Assembly (NCBI RefSeq): GCF_001854805.1
Contig: NZ_MBLO01000257.1
Location: 57,659 to 121,658, forward strand
DNA: 64,000 bases
Source: Pseudofrankia coriaricola
Lineage (GTDB): Bacteria; Actinomycetota; Actinomycetes; Frankiales; Frankiaceae
Direction of reading: 5' to 3'
Of the stretch, positions 14,347 to 22,271 are shown piece after piece; position 1 is the first letter of the stretch; each line of letters begins with the position of its first letter. The translations under genes and the position numbers were made by a program. Under the pieces are notes generated by a model, which saw nothing but the letters and a program-made list of their open reading frames with translations, ran no database searches and was not told the origin of the DNA.

Positions 14347-15453
14347 ATGGAACGGCCTCAGCTCCTGGACGGGCGGCTCAAGATCCGGCATCTCGTCCTC
14401 GTCGACGCGATCGCCTCCGCCGGCAGCGTCGTGCGGGCCGCCGAGCGGCTGCACGTGACGCAGCCGGTGGCCACCCGGGCGCTGCACGAGGTCGAGTCGA
14501 TCCTGGGCGTGCGCCTCTACGACCGCGGCCCGCGGGGGCTCGCCCCCACCGCCTTCGGGGAGGCGTTCGTCGACCACGCCAGGGCCGTGCTCGCCCAGCT
14601 GCGCTCGGCGTCGGACCACCTCGCGGAGCTTGCCGGGGCCGACGCCGGCACGGTGGCCGTCGGCACCTATCTCGCCGGCTCGAACCTGCTGCTGCCGCTC
14701 GCGATCGGGCGGCTCAAGAGTGAGCGGCCGAAGGTCACCGTGATCGTGCGGGAGGCCAACCCCGAGGCGCTCACCGCCGAACTGCTCGCCGGCACGCTCG
14801 ACCTCGTCGTCGGCCGTCTCACCGTGCTCGACGACGCGGAGCGGCTGCGCCAGGAGACCCTCTACCGTGAGCCGATCCGCCTGGTCGCCCGCACGGGGCA
14901 CCCGGCGGCCACTCGGACCTCCCAGATCGCCGACCTCCCAGGGTCCCCGCCGGATCGGCTTCCAGACCTGCCCGATCGCTTACCTCCTCGATCGGCGGAG
15001 CCGATCGAGGAGGGATCCTGTCGCCAATCGGGCAGGGACCCCGGATCCGGCGGGGACCCTGCCGCCGATCCGGCGGGAACTCCGGGAGCCGCCCGGCTCG
15101 CGGACCTGATCCACTACCCGTGGGTGGTGCCCGTGGCCGAGACGGCGCTGCGCCGCGAACTGGAGGCGGCCTTCCTGCGCGAGGCGCTGCCACTGCCAGC
15201 CGACCGGGTCGAGTGCATGTCGATCCTGACCACCCGCCACCTGCTGCTGCACACCGACTCGATCGCCGCCCTGCCCGAGCTCGTCATCCGCGACGAGCCC
15301 GGCCTGTGCCACCTGCCCGTGGCGCTGCCCTCGCTCGGCTCGTCGGTCGGCGTGACCGAGCCCGCGGGCCGCCCGCCCACGCCGGCCGCCCGCGCGCTGG
15401 CCGACTGCCTGCGCGCCGCCGCCGCCGACCTGCGCGCCCCGGCCGGGACGTAA
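14347..15453 (+). CDS. LysR-family regulator of the tryptophan operon, with repeat insertion
   Basis: 368 residues, long for LysR proteins (~300). N-terminal winged helix: LKIRHLVLVDAIASAGSVVRAAERLHVTQPVATRALHEVE (11-50), then LYDRGPRGLAPTAFG. The effector domain begins about residue 100 (TVAVGTYLAGSNLLLPLAIG). Residues ~188-248 are foreign: SQIADLPGS..., SGRDPGSGGDPAADPAGTP, encoded by the intragenic repeat, placed where the effector domain normally continues from RLVARTGHP to LADLIHYPWVVP. Both flanks are normal LysR sequence and the frame is intact, so the protein may still fold with a surface loop. Divergent from nbaE with a dyad between them; likely senses a kynurenine-pathway intermediate, as do PcaQ/GalR-type relatives. 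Confidence 0.9.
   Translation: MERPQLLDGRLKIRHLVLVDAIASAGSVVRAAERLHVTQPVATRALHEVESILGVRLYDRGPRGLAPTAFGEAFVDHARAVLAQLRSASDHLAELAGADAGTVAVGTYLAGSNLLLPLAIGRLKSERPKVTVIVREANPEALTAELLAGTLDLVVGRLTVLDDAERLRQETLYREPIRLVARTGHPAATRTSQIADLPGSPPDRLPDLPDRLPPRSAEPIEEGSCRQSGRDPGSGGDPAADPAGTPGAARLADLIHYPWVVPVAETALRRELEAAFLREALPLPADRVECMSILTTRHLLLHTDSIAALPELVIRDEPGLCHLPVALPSLGSSVGVTEPAGRPPTPAARALADCLRAAAADLRAPAGT
14918..15085. repeat. intragenic repeat element, copy 2 (inside LysR gene, longest)
   Basis: The coding strand reads in the opposite orientation to copies 1 and 3. It starts with a GACCTCCCAGATCGCCGACC block matching copy 1, has a perfect 14-bp inverted repeat at 14983-14996 / 15000-15013 around triloop GGA (core GATCGGC-GGA-GCCGATC), and ends with GGGCAGGGACCCCGGATCC and GGCGGGGACCCTG boxes. 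The central dyad flanked by direct boxes gives it the look of a small palindromic mobile repeat that inserted in frame. Confidence 0.85.
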
Positions 15454-15469
15454 CGACGGCCGCCGGCCA

Positions 15470-15495
15470 CCGGCCACCGGCCGCCCGGTGGCCGG
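15470..15495 (+). terminator. stem-loop after LysR gene
   Basis: Perfect 11-bp arms CCGGCCACCGG (15470-15480) and CCGGTGGCCGG (15485-15495) with loop CCGC, 17 bp after the LysR stop. No U-tract, which is common for GC-rich actinomycete terminators. It also insulates the KstR2-like box that follows. Confidence 0.5.
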
Positions 15496-15543
15496 GCCGC
15501 CCGGTGGTGCGCGCTCATGCGTCGGCGGATCGCTGGTCTCCCG

Positions 15544-15557
15544 AGCAAGCGCTTGGT
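15544..15557. promoter_or_regulatory. KstR2-like operator upstream of the fadA6-type thiolase
   Basis: AGCAAGCGCTTGGT fits the palindrome AnCAAGnnCTTGnT known for KstR2, the TetR repressor of steroid C/D-ring degradation in mycobacteria and rhodococci. It sits 14 bp before the GTG of a thiolase closely resembling FadA6, a known KstR2 target. A second match lies at 54161-54174. Similar CAAGCGCTTG words serve other acyl-CoA-sensing TetR proteins, so the regulator identity is inferred. Confidence 0.6.
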
Positions 15558-15570
15558 AGTGTCTGTGGCC

Positions 15571-16719
15571 GTGGCGGAGGCTTATATCGTCGAAGCGGTC
15601 CGGACCCCGGTAGGGCGGCGCGGGGGCGCGCTGTCGGGCATACACCCCGCCGACCTGGGCGCGGTCGCGATCAACGCGCTGATGGGGCGGTCCGGGGTCG
15701 ACCCGGCCGCGGTCGACGACGTGATCTTCGGGTGCGTCGACACCGTCGGCCCGCAGGCGGGCGACATCGCGCGCACCTGCTGGCTGGTCGCCGGGCTGCC
15801 CGAGCACGTGCCGGGGACGACCGTGGACCGTCAGTGCGGCTCCTCCCAGCAGGCGGTGCACTTCGCCGCCCAGGCGGTCATGTCCGGCACCGCCGACCTG
15901 GTGGTCGCGGGTGGCGTGCAGAACATGAGCGCTATCCCGATCTCCGCCGCGATGACCGCGGGACAGGCGCTGGGGTTCCCCGACCCGTTCAGCGGCTCGG
16001 AGGGCTGGCGCGCCCGCTACGGGAAGCAGGAGGTCTCCCAGTTCCGCTCCGCGGAGATGATCGCCGAGAAGTGGTCGCTGACCAGGGACACGATGGAGGA
16101 GTTCGCGGTCCGCTCGCACGAGCGGGCGATCGCGGCCCGCGCCGAGGGGCGCTTCGACCGGGAGATCGTGTCCACCTTCGGCCTCGCCGCCGACGAGGGG
16201 CCGCGCGAGCCGAACTGGCCGAAGATCCGTTCCCTGCCGACGCTGACGCCGGGCGGGCGGGTGACCGCGGCTACGTCGAGCCAGATCTCGGACGCCTCCG
16301 CCGCGCTCCTGATCGCCAGCGAGGCGGCGCTGCGCACGCACGGGCTGACTCCGCGCGCCCGCATCGACCACCTGTCGGTGCGCGGCGCGGACCCGGTCTG
16401 GATGCTCACCGCGCCGATCCCCGCGACCGCGCACGCCCTGGCGAAGGCCGGTCGCGCGCTCGGCGACATCGACCTGGTCGAGATCAACGAGGCGTTCGCG
16501 TCCGTCGTGCTCGCCTGGGCGGCCGAGTGTAGCGCCGACCTGGACAAGGTCAACGTCAACGGCGGCGCGATCGCGCTCGGCCACCCTCTCGGCGCGACCG
16601 GCGCCCGGCTGATGACCACCCTGCTGCACGAGCTGGAGCGCACTGGTGGCCGCTTCGGCCTGCAGACCATGTGCGAGGGCGGCGGCCAGGCCAACGTCAC
16701 CATCATCGAACGCCTCTGA
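15571..16719 (+). CDS. fadA6: acetyl-CoA acetyltransferase, FadA6-like (steroid C/D-ring thiolase)
   Basis: 382 residues from GTG 15571, which starts the conserved AEAYIVEAVRTPVGRRGGAL; an in-frame ATG at 15517 would put the operator inside the gene. Thiolase catalytic residues: Cys89 in DRQCGSSQQ, His338 in GGAIALGHPLGATGA and Cys368 in QTMCEGGGQANVT. The wording AVDDVIFGCVDTVGPQAG, ARTCWLVAGLPE and GVQNMSAIPIS is very close to mycobacterial FadA6, which releases acetyl-CoA or succinyl-CoA during degradation of the last steroid rings. A KstR2-like box stands just upstream. General beta-oxidation of other acids is the alternative. The SDR gene follows 268 bp later. Confidence 0.85.
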   Translation: MAEAYIVEAVRTPVGRRGGALSGIHPADLGAVAINALMGRSGVDPAAVDDVIFGCVDTVGPQAGDIARTCWLVAGLPEHVPGTTVDRQCGSSQQAVHFAAQAVMSGTADLVVAGGVQNMSAIPISAAMTAGQALGFPDPFSGSEGWRARYGKQEVSQFRSAEMIAEKWSLTRDTMEEFAVRSHERAIAARAEGRFDREIVSTFGLAADEGPREPNWPKIRSLPTLTPGGRVTAATSSQISDASAALLIASEAALRTHGLTPRARIDHLSVRGADPVWMLTAPIPATAHALAKAGRALGDIDLVEINEAFASVVLAWAAECSADLDKVNVNGGAIALGHPLGATGARLMTTLLHELERTGGRFGLQTMCEGGGQANVTIIERL

Positions 16720-16741
16720 CGGGCGAACTGTGTTGGCTCAC

Positions 16742-16860
16742 CCCGTCTATGGACGTGCCCATCCGACACACTTGCGCGGCACGGTTTCGCTCTGTGTCAG
16801 ATGAGCCCGTCTATAGGCATGCTGATCTGCCACGGTTCGCTGATCGCCGGTGAGCGCGGC
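16742..16860. repeat. degenerate 64-bp duplication between thiolase and SDR genes
   Basis: CCCGTCTAT occurs at 16742 and 16806, and a CACGGTTTCGCT/CACGGTTCGCT pair follows each, so the segment looks like a diverged duplication. It lies in the leader of the SDR gene. No clear promoter or terminator is seen. Confidence 0.45.
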
Positions 16861-16987
16861 GAAGGAGCACCCGCGTCTGGCCGCCTCGGAGCCAGCCCAC
16901 CTACCCCGGTGGCCCGCGTTCGCCCGTCAGCGGCCCGCTCAGCCGCTTATGAACGGTCACGCATCGTGAAGAATTTCGGGAGGCGAG

Positions 16988-17812
16988 GTGGGCGGGATGG
17001 CGCGAGCCGAGAATGACGTCGCGGCGGCGGTAGCCGTGGCCGCGCACGGGCTGAGCTTCGAGGGCAGGACGGTGGTCGTCACCGGCGGGACCCGGGGGAT
17101 CGGCCGGTCCATCGCGCTGGCATTCCTCGCGGCCGGAGCCGAGGTCGTCGTGTGCGGGCGTCAGGAGCCACAGGTGCGACCGGCGGTCGACGGGCGCGTG
17201 GCCAGCTTCGTCGCCGCCGACGTGCGCGACGCGGCGCAGGCCAGGGCCGTGGTCGACGCGGCGGTCGAGCGGCACGGGCGGCTCGACTTGCTCGTCAACA
17301 ACGCAGGGGGCGCGCCGGCCGCCGAGGCGGCCACCGTGTCGCCGCGGTTCTTCGAGCGGGTCGTCGCCCTCAACCTGCACGCCGCCTTCTACGTCAGCCA
17401 GCCCGCTAACGCCGTCATGCAGGCCCAGGACGGCGGCGGCGCGATCGTCAACATCGGCAGCGTGTCCGGGCGCCGGCCGGCGCCCGGCTCGTCCGCCTAC
17501 GCGGCGGCCAAGGCCGGCCTGGTCGCGCTGTCCGCGTCGCTCGCGCTGGAGTGGGCGCCGAAGGTGCGGGTCAACCACGTCACGGTCGGGCTCGCGAACA
17601 CCGCCGTCGACGCCGGCGGTTTCTACGGCGAGGCGACCGCCGCGATCGACGCGGTCGTGCCCATGGGCCGCGCCGCCGCGCCGGCGGACGTCGCCGCCGC
17701 CTGCCTCTACCTGGCCTCGCCGCTCGCCGGGTACGTCACCGGCGCCGACCTCGAGGTCCACGGCGGCGGCGAGCTGCCCGGCTTCCACGTCGCCACTCGC
17801 AAGATCAGCTGA
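16988..17812 (+). CDS. short-chain dehydrogenase/reductase
   Basis: 274 residues from GTG 16988 (GGGAGG just upstream); ATG 16997 is an equally possible start. Classical SDR: cofactor loop TGGTRGIG (32-39), NNAGG (104-108), Ser158 in NIGSVSG, and Tyr171-x3-Lys175 (YAAAK), followed by PMGRAAAPADVAAACLYLAS and the usual C-terminal ITGADLEVHGGG-like end. Such enzymes oxidise or reduce hydroxyacyl-CoA, steroid or sugar hydroxyls. Following a FadA6-like thiolase, it may handle a steroid ring intermediate, as SDRs do in the mycobacterial KstR2 regulon. No own KstR2-like box is seen; substrate is unproven. Confidence 0.87.
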   Translation: MGGMARAENDVAAAVAVAAHGLSFEGRTVVVTGGTRGIGRSIALAFLAAGAEVVVCGRQEPQVRPAVDGRVASFVAADVRDAAQARAVVDAAVERHGRLDLLVNNAGGAPAAEAATVSPRFFERVVALNLHAAFYVSQPANAVMQAQDGGGAIVNIGSVSGRRPAPGSSAYAAAKAGLVALSASLALEWAPKVRVNHVTVGLANTAVDAGGFYGEATAAIDAVVPMGRAAAPADVAAACLYLASPLAGYVTGADLEVHGGGELPGFHVATRKIS

Positions 17813-17843
17813 CGCCGCCCGCCCGCGGCACCGCCGATGCGTC

Positions 17844-17883
17844 GGCCGGCCGGCCGGCCAGTCAGTCGGTCAGTCAGTCAGTC
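17844..17883. repeat. GGCC and AGTC microsatellites at the end of the PucR gene
   Basis: Four GGCC units (17844-17859) run into an AGTC array (about six units, one AGTC-to-GGTC change, to 17883). The stop codon of the convergent PucR gene is formed inside the AGTC array, so slippage would shift that protein's C-terminus by a few residues only. Confidence 0.75.
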
Positions 17884-19188
17884 GATCCCCGGAATCGTGG
17901 GACGTGGCCGCCCGTCACCGCGGCGGCTGTCCGGCTGGGGCGGAGCCGCCGAGAGCGCCTGGAGGACCTCGCGGGCGACGACGGCGGCGTGCAGACGCCA
18001 CATCCTGGCCGGCTCGTCCTCCTGGAGGCCGAGCAGGTCGCGGACCCGGTTCATACGGTAGCCGACGGAGTTGCGGTGAACGTGGATGCGCTCGGCAACG
18101 GCGGCTCGGCTGCCGTTCGTCTCAAGCCACGCGGCCAGGGTCTCCAGCAGGTCGGGGCGTTCCAGCAGCGGGCCGAGCTCGGCGCGGGCGAACGCCTCCA
18201 GCCGGCCGCGGGGCACGGCGAGCAGCAGCCCGACCAGGCCCAGCTGGGAGTGCACCAGGGTGGTCGCGTCGCCGCGGTGGCGCAGCAGGGCGAGCACCGC
18301 CTCCGCCTCGGCGAACGAAGCCGCGGTCTCAGCGAGGTCGTGACCGTTGTCGGTGACGACGGGGCCCGCGGCGGCGAGCACGGGGCGGTCCGGCCCGACC
18401 ATGCCCTGCAGCCGGTCGCGGATCCGGGCCAGCTCGCGTTCGACGTTACCGGTGAGGACCGTCCAGCCCAGCTCGCCGTCCTGCGCGGCCCCGTTCTCGA
18501 TCCAGGTCAGGCCGGTGGTCCACGTCCGGCCGTGGCGGCCGTCGTAGTAGAACAGCGCGGCGGCGTGCGGGACGGTGAGGTCCAGGCCGAACCGGGCCGC
18601 GGAGCGAAGCAGCTCGTCGTGGCCGCGCGGCGAGCCGAAGCGCAGCTCGCTCATCAGCCGGCTCGCGCTCTCGGCGCGGGCCGCGGCCTCGGCGTCCTGG
18701 CGGACCGCGACGATCGCGAGCGCCGTGAGCGCGGCGCTCACCCGCGCGTCCAGCCAGCCCAGGTCGGTCTCGCCGGGGTCGACGGCGACCAGCACCAGGC
18801 CGACGTAGCGGGAGCCGGCGCGCACCGTGGCTCCCCGCCCGCGCCAGCCATCCTCGCAGGTCACCTCGGTGAACCCGGGGCGGGCCAGCAGCGCCGGGAC
18901 GCCGCCGACGACACCGCTGACCGCCGGCGCCTCGTCCGGGGCGAGGCCGGCGGCCTCGGCGCCGGTCGGACCGCTGGTGGCGAGCACGCCGCCGTGGACG
19001 TCGAGCAGGCGCACCGATCGGCCGGTGGCGGACGCGATCGTGCGGATCATCGGGCGCCAGTCGTTGCCGGACAGGGCGAGCTCGGTCAGCTCTCTGGCCA
19101 GTTCCGCCGGGTCGCGCCGCGGCGCCGACGGCCGCGGCGGCGGCGTGGGCCGGCCGGGGCGAGGCGACTGGTGAGGCACGGAGATCAC
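17878..19188 (-). CDS. CdaR/PucR-type transcriptional regulator
   Basis: About 436 residues from a GTG at 19188. The open frame continues upstream (ATG at 19281, outer limit 19434) and no start has a good ribosome binding site, so the N-terminus is uncertain. N-terminal half: ELARELTELALSGNDWRPM and TGRSVRLLDVHGGVLATSG, a GAF-like sensory part. Then comes the GGDEF-like/PucR middle with DLTVPHAAALFYYDG and AETAASFAEAEAVLALLRH. The C-terminal helix-turn-helix is canonical: LLETLAAWLETNGSRAAVAE, HVHRNSVGYRMNRVRDLLG. Family members often control purine, amide or aromatic catabolism. It is a paralogue of the protein at 31081-32304. It may control the VOC/SnoaL pair upstream or the adjacent SDR; targets are unknown. 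Confidence 0.85.
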   Translation of the reverse strand: MISVPHQSPRPGRPTPPPRPSAPRRDPAELARELTELALSGNDWRPMIRTIASATGRSVRLLDVHGGVLATSGPTGAEAAGLAPDEAPAVSGVVGGVPALLARPGFTEVTCEDGWRGRGATVRAGSRYVGLVLVAVDPGETDLGWLDARVSAALTALAIVAVRQDAEAAARAESASRLMSELRFGSPRGHDELLRSAARFGLDLTVPHAAALFYYDGRHGRTWTTGLTWIENGAAQDGELGWTVLTGNVERELARIRDRLQGMVGPDRPVLAAAGPVVTDNGHDLAETAASFAEAEAVLALLRHRGDATTLVHSQLGLVGLLLAVPRGRLEAFARAELGPLLERPDLLETLAAWLETNGSRAAVAERIHVHRNSVGYRMNRVRDLLGLQEDEPARMWRLHAAVVAREVLQALSAAPPQPDSRRGDGRPRPTIPGID

Positions 19189-19527
19189 GTTAGGCGGGCT
19201 GGCGATCACCTGCCGCTCGGGCCGAGGAAGGGCGAGGAGCTCGTGGTTCGCCACGACGTCAAATCCTCTCGAGGGCAGCATGGCGGAAGATCGATGCCGA
19301 CCTCGATGTCGACGGTCGGCGACCTCGATGTCGCCCTTGCCACCTCGGTGCCCCGGCGTCCTTGCGCGGCCGGGTATCCCGGTTCGGGCACCTCTGTGAG
19401 GATCGCACGCAAACTCAGGTGCTGACGCCGTCATGCCGACGGGACGGCATTCTCACATCGGCCCGCCTGGCCAGGTGCGTCACTCGGCGTCCTGTTCGCC
19501 CGGCGTGTGCTTCACCGCGCGCGCCCA
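19189..19527. other. intergenic leader of the PucR gene with 13-bp direct repeats
   Basis: This 339-bp stretch precedes the chosen PucR start and may include its true N-terminus. It holds GACCTCGATGTCG at 19299-19311 and again at 19321-19333. The 22-bp period puts both copies on the same face of the helix, which suits a regulator-binding pair. Nothing else is recognisable. Confidence 0.45.
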
Positions 19528-20028
19528 CTACCTGGGGACGGCGCCGCTGTCCCAGTAGTCGAGTCGGGCCGCCACCCGCCCGTCCCGCAGCGTCAGCAGC
19601 CACAGGCCGCGCAGCCGGAGCGGGCCGGCCGGCAGCGCCGCCGTCATCACGTAGGGCATGGCCACCCGGCCGCCGGCGGCGACCGGCGCCTGGTCCGGGT
19701 CGGGGGAGTAGCGCAGGCCGGGAAAGGCGGCCAGGAAGCCCGGCAGCCGTTCCCGGTAGGCCGCCCGTCCCACGCAGCCGCGGCCGTGCGTCGAGGCGTG
19801 CTCGTTGCGGAAGTCGACGGTCACGCAGGCGGCGATCGCGTCCGGGTCGCAGGCGTTCATCGCGGCGACGTAGGCGGCGGCCGGTGCCGGCAGCCCACTC
19901 CAGCCGGCTTCCGGTACCGCGCCGTCCTTCGCGTCACCCGCGCCGTCCGTCCGGTCGACGCCGACGCCGATGCCGATGCCCGTGCCAGCGCTGGCGGCCC
20001 GGTCGGGGCGGGGGGCCCGGGTCGTCAC
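19528..20028 (-). CDS. SnoaL/NTF2-like protein
   Basis: 166 residues from GTG 20028, chosen because it forms a GTGA overlap with the VOC gene stop. After a Gly/Ala/Asp-rich leader of about 40 residues comes a small NTF2-like (SnoaL-type) domain: AAAYVAAMNACDPDAIAACVTVDFRNEHA, RAAYRERLPGFLAAFPGLRY, MPYVMTAAL and GRVAARLDYWDSGAV. Such domains form cone-shaped pockets used by polyketide cyclases, hydratases, isomerases and limonene-epoxide-like hydrolases. It is translationally coupled to a VOC protein, so both may act on one substrate, perhaps with the PucR regulator next door. Exact reaction unknown. Confidence 0.75.
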   Translation of the reverse strand: MTTRAPRPDRAASAGTGIGIGVGVDRTDGAGDAKDGAVPEAGWSGLPAPAAAYVAAMNACDPDAIAACVTVDFRNEHASTHGRGCVGRAAYRERLPGFLAAFPGLRYSPDPDQAPVAAGGRVAMPYVMTAALPAGPLRLRGLWLLTLRDGRVAARLDYWDSGAVPR

Positions 20029-20528
20029 GAGGGCTCCGGGCCCCACAACTTGCGGACGGTCGAGAAGACGCGCTGGTTGTGGCTGAACTCGACGACATTG
20101 CCGTCCGGGTCGTGGACCGCGCAGATGTAGCCGATCGGGTCGGGCATGTCCCGCGGCTCCCACCACAGACTGCCGTTCTCACGGGCCCTCTCGGCGATCG
20201 CGTCGATGTCCTCCCGGTTGGGGACCTCGATGCCGATGTGCGCGAAGGGTTTCATGATGCCCTGCTGGGTGCCGGCGGCCGAGTTGAACGCGGAGAGCAC
20301 CAGGACGAACGGCGTCTCCCACTGGCCCGGGTTGGACAGCCAGGCGTTGCGGCCGTCGGCGTCCTCGCGGGTGGCGACGACGACGAGCGGCGTCATGGTC
20401 GTGTAGAACTCGATCGACTTGTCGAGGTCGCCGCTCGGCAGCGCTATGTGCGTCCAGCGAGGCTGGCTGATCCCGGAGCCGCCCGTCCCCGACGGGGATA
20501 CCGCGGTGTGCGTCGCGTCGGTGGTCAC
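20025..20528 (-). CDS. VOC-family (glyoxalase/extradiol dioxygenase fold) protein
   Basis: 167 residues from GTG 20528, with GAGGAG upstream; the frame stays open to 20840 but without family sequence. VOC domain elements: WTHIALPSGDLDKSIEFYTTM near residue 25 with candidate metal His, MKPFAHIGIEVPNREDIDAIAERA in the second half, and the C-terminal GYICAVHDPDGNVVEFSHNQ carrying a metal Glu. The layout is that of single-module glyoxalase-like proteins or one half of an extradiol dioxygenase. It could be a lyase, isomerase or resistance protein. Its stop overlaps the SnoaL-like gene by GTGA. Divergent from the L,D-transpeptidase gene. Confidence 0.8.
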   Translation of the reverse strand: MTTDATHTAVSPSGTGGSGISQPRWTHIALPSGDLDKSIEFYTTMTPLVVVATREDADGRNAWLSNPGQWETPFVLVLSAFNSAAGTQQGIMKPFAHIGIEVPNREDIDAIAERARENGSLWWEPRDMPDPIGYICAVHDPDGNVVEFSHNQRVFSTVRKLWGPEPS

Positions 20529-21017
20529 CGGCGTCACTCCTCTGAAGCGGCCGGTGCTCGTCGTCACCGGTCGGTCGGCTCTGTCAGGCCGCGCCTTGGC
20601 GGGCGGGCCTGAATGGTTCGGCGGAGTCGAGTTCGAGAACCCGCGTGCGGACCTGGTCAGTGCTGCTGTACCTGCTGTACCCCGCGCGCGGCGCGGCACG
20701 GCAGCTGGGTGCGAGTCCGCGCCGCGGCGGCCGGCCCGGCGCCGCTGGCGGGCCGACTGTCTCGCCGGAATGCTAGGAACGACGGCTCGGTGTGACCGAT
20801 GTGCTGTCGGCACAAATCCCCCAGCCGCCACGCCTCCCACCCGCTCGGCGGATACGGCTCACGGTGGCCGCTTCTCCCGTCATCGACGGCCGTTGCCCGG
20901 CGCCGGTTCTGCTCCGGGGCGGCGGTGACCCGCCTGGCCCGGCTCAGGATGACCGCGTGCGTTGCTATACGTGTTTGGATGATTACTAGACGGCGCGACG
21001 TGGAGGAGCCGTTGGCC
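20529..21017. other. divergent intergenic region, VOC gene / L,D-transpeptidase
   Basis: 489 bp between divergent starts. A TGCTGTACC word is repeated in tandem near 20664-20680. A less GC-rich strip around 20960-20990 just before the transpeptidase gene is the likeliest promoter for that gene. No coding sequence or strong hairpin is convincing here. Confidence 0.4.
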
Positions 21018-21812
21018 ATGAGGGAGGCGGGCATGAGGACCAGATCGGGGCTCGCGGTGGCGGCGTTGTCGATGGCCGCGGGCGTGCTGGTGGCGCTCAT
21101 CCTGGTGGTCGGCCGGGCCGACCAGCCCCGAGGGCTGCTGGACGGCGCGCCGGGGGCCACACCGCAGCCGGGCGCCGCCGACGGGGCCACCGTTCCGCCC
21201 GACGTCACGGTGATCGCCCAGCTGTCCCACGACGTGCCGCGGTTCACCGCGCCCGACGAGGGCGCCCGCGACGGCGTGGTGCCAGGGTCGTGGCGCGGCG
21301 CGCCGTCGGCGCTGCCGTTGATCGACAGCCGGCCCGGCTGGCTGCGGGTCCGCGTCGCGCAGCGGCCGAACTTCTCCACCGCGTGGATCCGCGCCACCGA
21401 CGCGCGGCTGGTCAGCAGTTCCTACCGGATCGCGATCGACGTCCAGGCGAAGCGGCTGCGCCTCTTCGACCACGGGAAGGTGACGCTCGACGCCCCGGCT
21501 GGCGTCGGCACGCCGGACGACCCGACCCCGACGGGCGAGTTCTTCCTGGCCCTGTTCGCCCCGCCGCCGGGGCCCGGTTACGGCGACTTCATCCTGGTGA
21601 CTTCGGCGCACTCCACGTCGATCACGGACTGGGACTCCTCCGGAGACGCGATCGTCGGCGTCCACGGCCCGCTGGGCGCCGACGCCGAGATCGGCGACAG
21701 CGGCGCCCAGGTCTCGCACGGCTGCGTCCGCCTGCACCTGTCCGACCTCGCGCCGCTGCGCGCTGTCCCCGCCGGCTCCCCCATCACGATCTCCGGCAGC
21801 CCGGTCTTCTAA
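21018..21812 (+). CDS. L,D-transpeptidase (YkuD domain), membrane anchored
   Basis: 264 residues from ATG 21018 (GGAGG upstream); ATG 21033, also with GGGAGG, is possible. Residues ~10-32 are a hydrophobic signal anchor. A linker and small beta region precede the YkuD catalytic domain (about 135-264), which starts YRIAIDVQAKRLRLF and has His217 in VGVHGP and the active-site SHGCVRLH (His234, Cys236, Arg238). These enzymes make 3-3 cross-links in peptidoglycan outside the membrane, important in actinomycetes and relatively resistant to most beta-lactams. Single gene; a 124-bp repeat begins directly at its stop codon. Confidence 0.92.
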   Translation: MREAGMRTRSGLAVAALSMAAGVLVALILVVGRADQPRGLLDGAPGATPQPGAADGATVPPDVTVIAQLSHDVPRFTAPDEGARDGVVPGSWRGAPSALPLIDSRPGWLRVRVAQRPNFSTAWIRATDARLVSSSYRIAIDVQAKRLRLFDHGKVTLDAPAGVGTPDDPTPTGEFFLALFAPPPGPGYGDFILVTSAHSTSITDWDSSGDAIVGVHGPLGADAEIGDSGAQVSHGCVRLHLSDLAPLRAVPAGSPITISGSPVF

Positions 21813-22116
21813 CGCAACCACATCCCGACCCGGCCTCACACCAGCCCTGGCCATATCCGTCAACCCCGGAGCCGGGCCGGGAGGGCGCCCTGGCGCCCGA
21901 CACGGCGCCGCGGCCGGCGGCAGCGGCAGCGACCTTGCTGGTGACAGCGCATCTTGGCCACCGCTGGTGACGGCGCATTGGCGCACGACCAGCGCAACCA
22001 CATCCCGATCCGGCTCCACACCAGCCCCGGCCATATCCGTCAACCCCGGAACCGGGCCGGGAGGGCGCCCCAGCGCCCGACACGGCGTCGTGGCCGGCGG
22101 TCGCGCCAGCGACCTT
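21813..22116. repeat. 124-bp direct repeat pair, 180-bp period
   Basis: A segment starting CGCAACCACATCCCGA at 21813 (to 21936) recurs from 21993 to 22116 with few differences. The 56-bp spacer contains its own repeat, GCTGGTGACAGCGCAT at 21937 and GCTGGTGACGGCGCAT at 21963. It occupies most of the 459-bp gap after the L,D-transpeptidase gene. Both copies are noncoding as far as I can tell. Confidence 0.9.
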
Positions 22117-22142
22117 CCGGCCAACGACGCCGACACGCCGGC

Positions 22143-22162
22143 CGGTTACATGTAGCTAACCG
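22143..22162. promoter_or_regulatory. inverted repeat and AT-richer promoter strip before secreted-protein gene
   Basis: CGGTTA (22143-22148) and TAACCG (22157-22162) form a dyad with an 8-bp centre. The following ~35 bp (ACTTTGTGTAACTC...) are the least GC-rich of the region and likely contain the promoter of the gene at 22272. Confidence 0.4.
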
Positions 22163-22271
22163 ATTACTTTGTGTAACTCTTGTGTGCGGAGAGTATTGCC
22201 CGCCGCGTCCCGCCGTACGCCCCGACGAGACATCTCGCCGGCGCGCCGGGCTTGGAGTTCGAGGAGCTGTA

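Noticed and set aside
15517..15570. Thiolase start at ATG 15517
   Set aside because: Would place the KstR2-like operator inside the coding sequence; family homology begins at the GTG at 15571.
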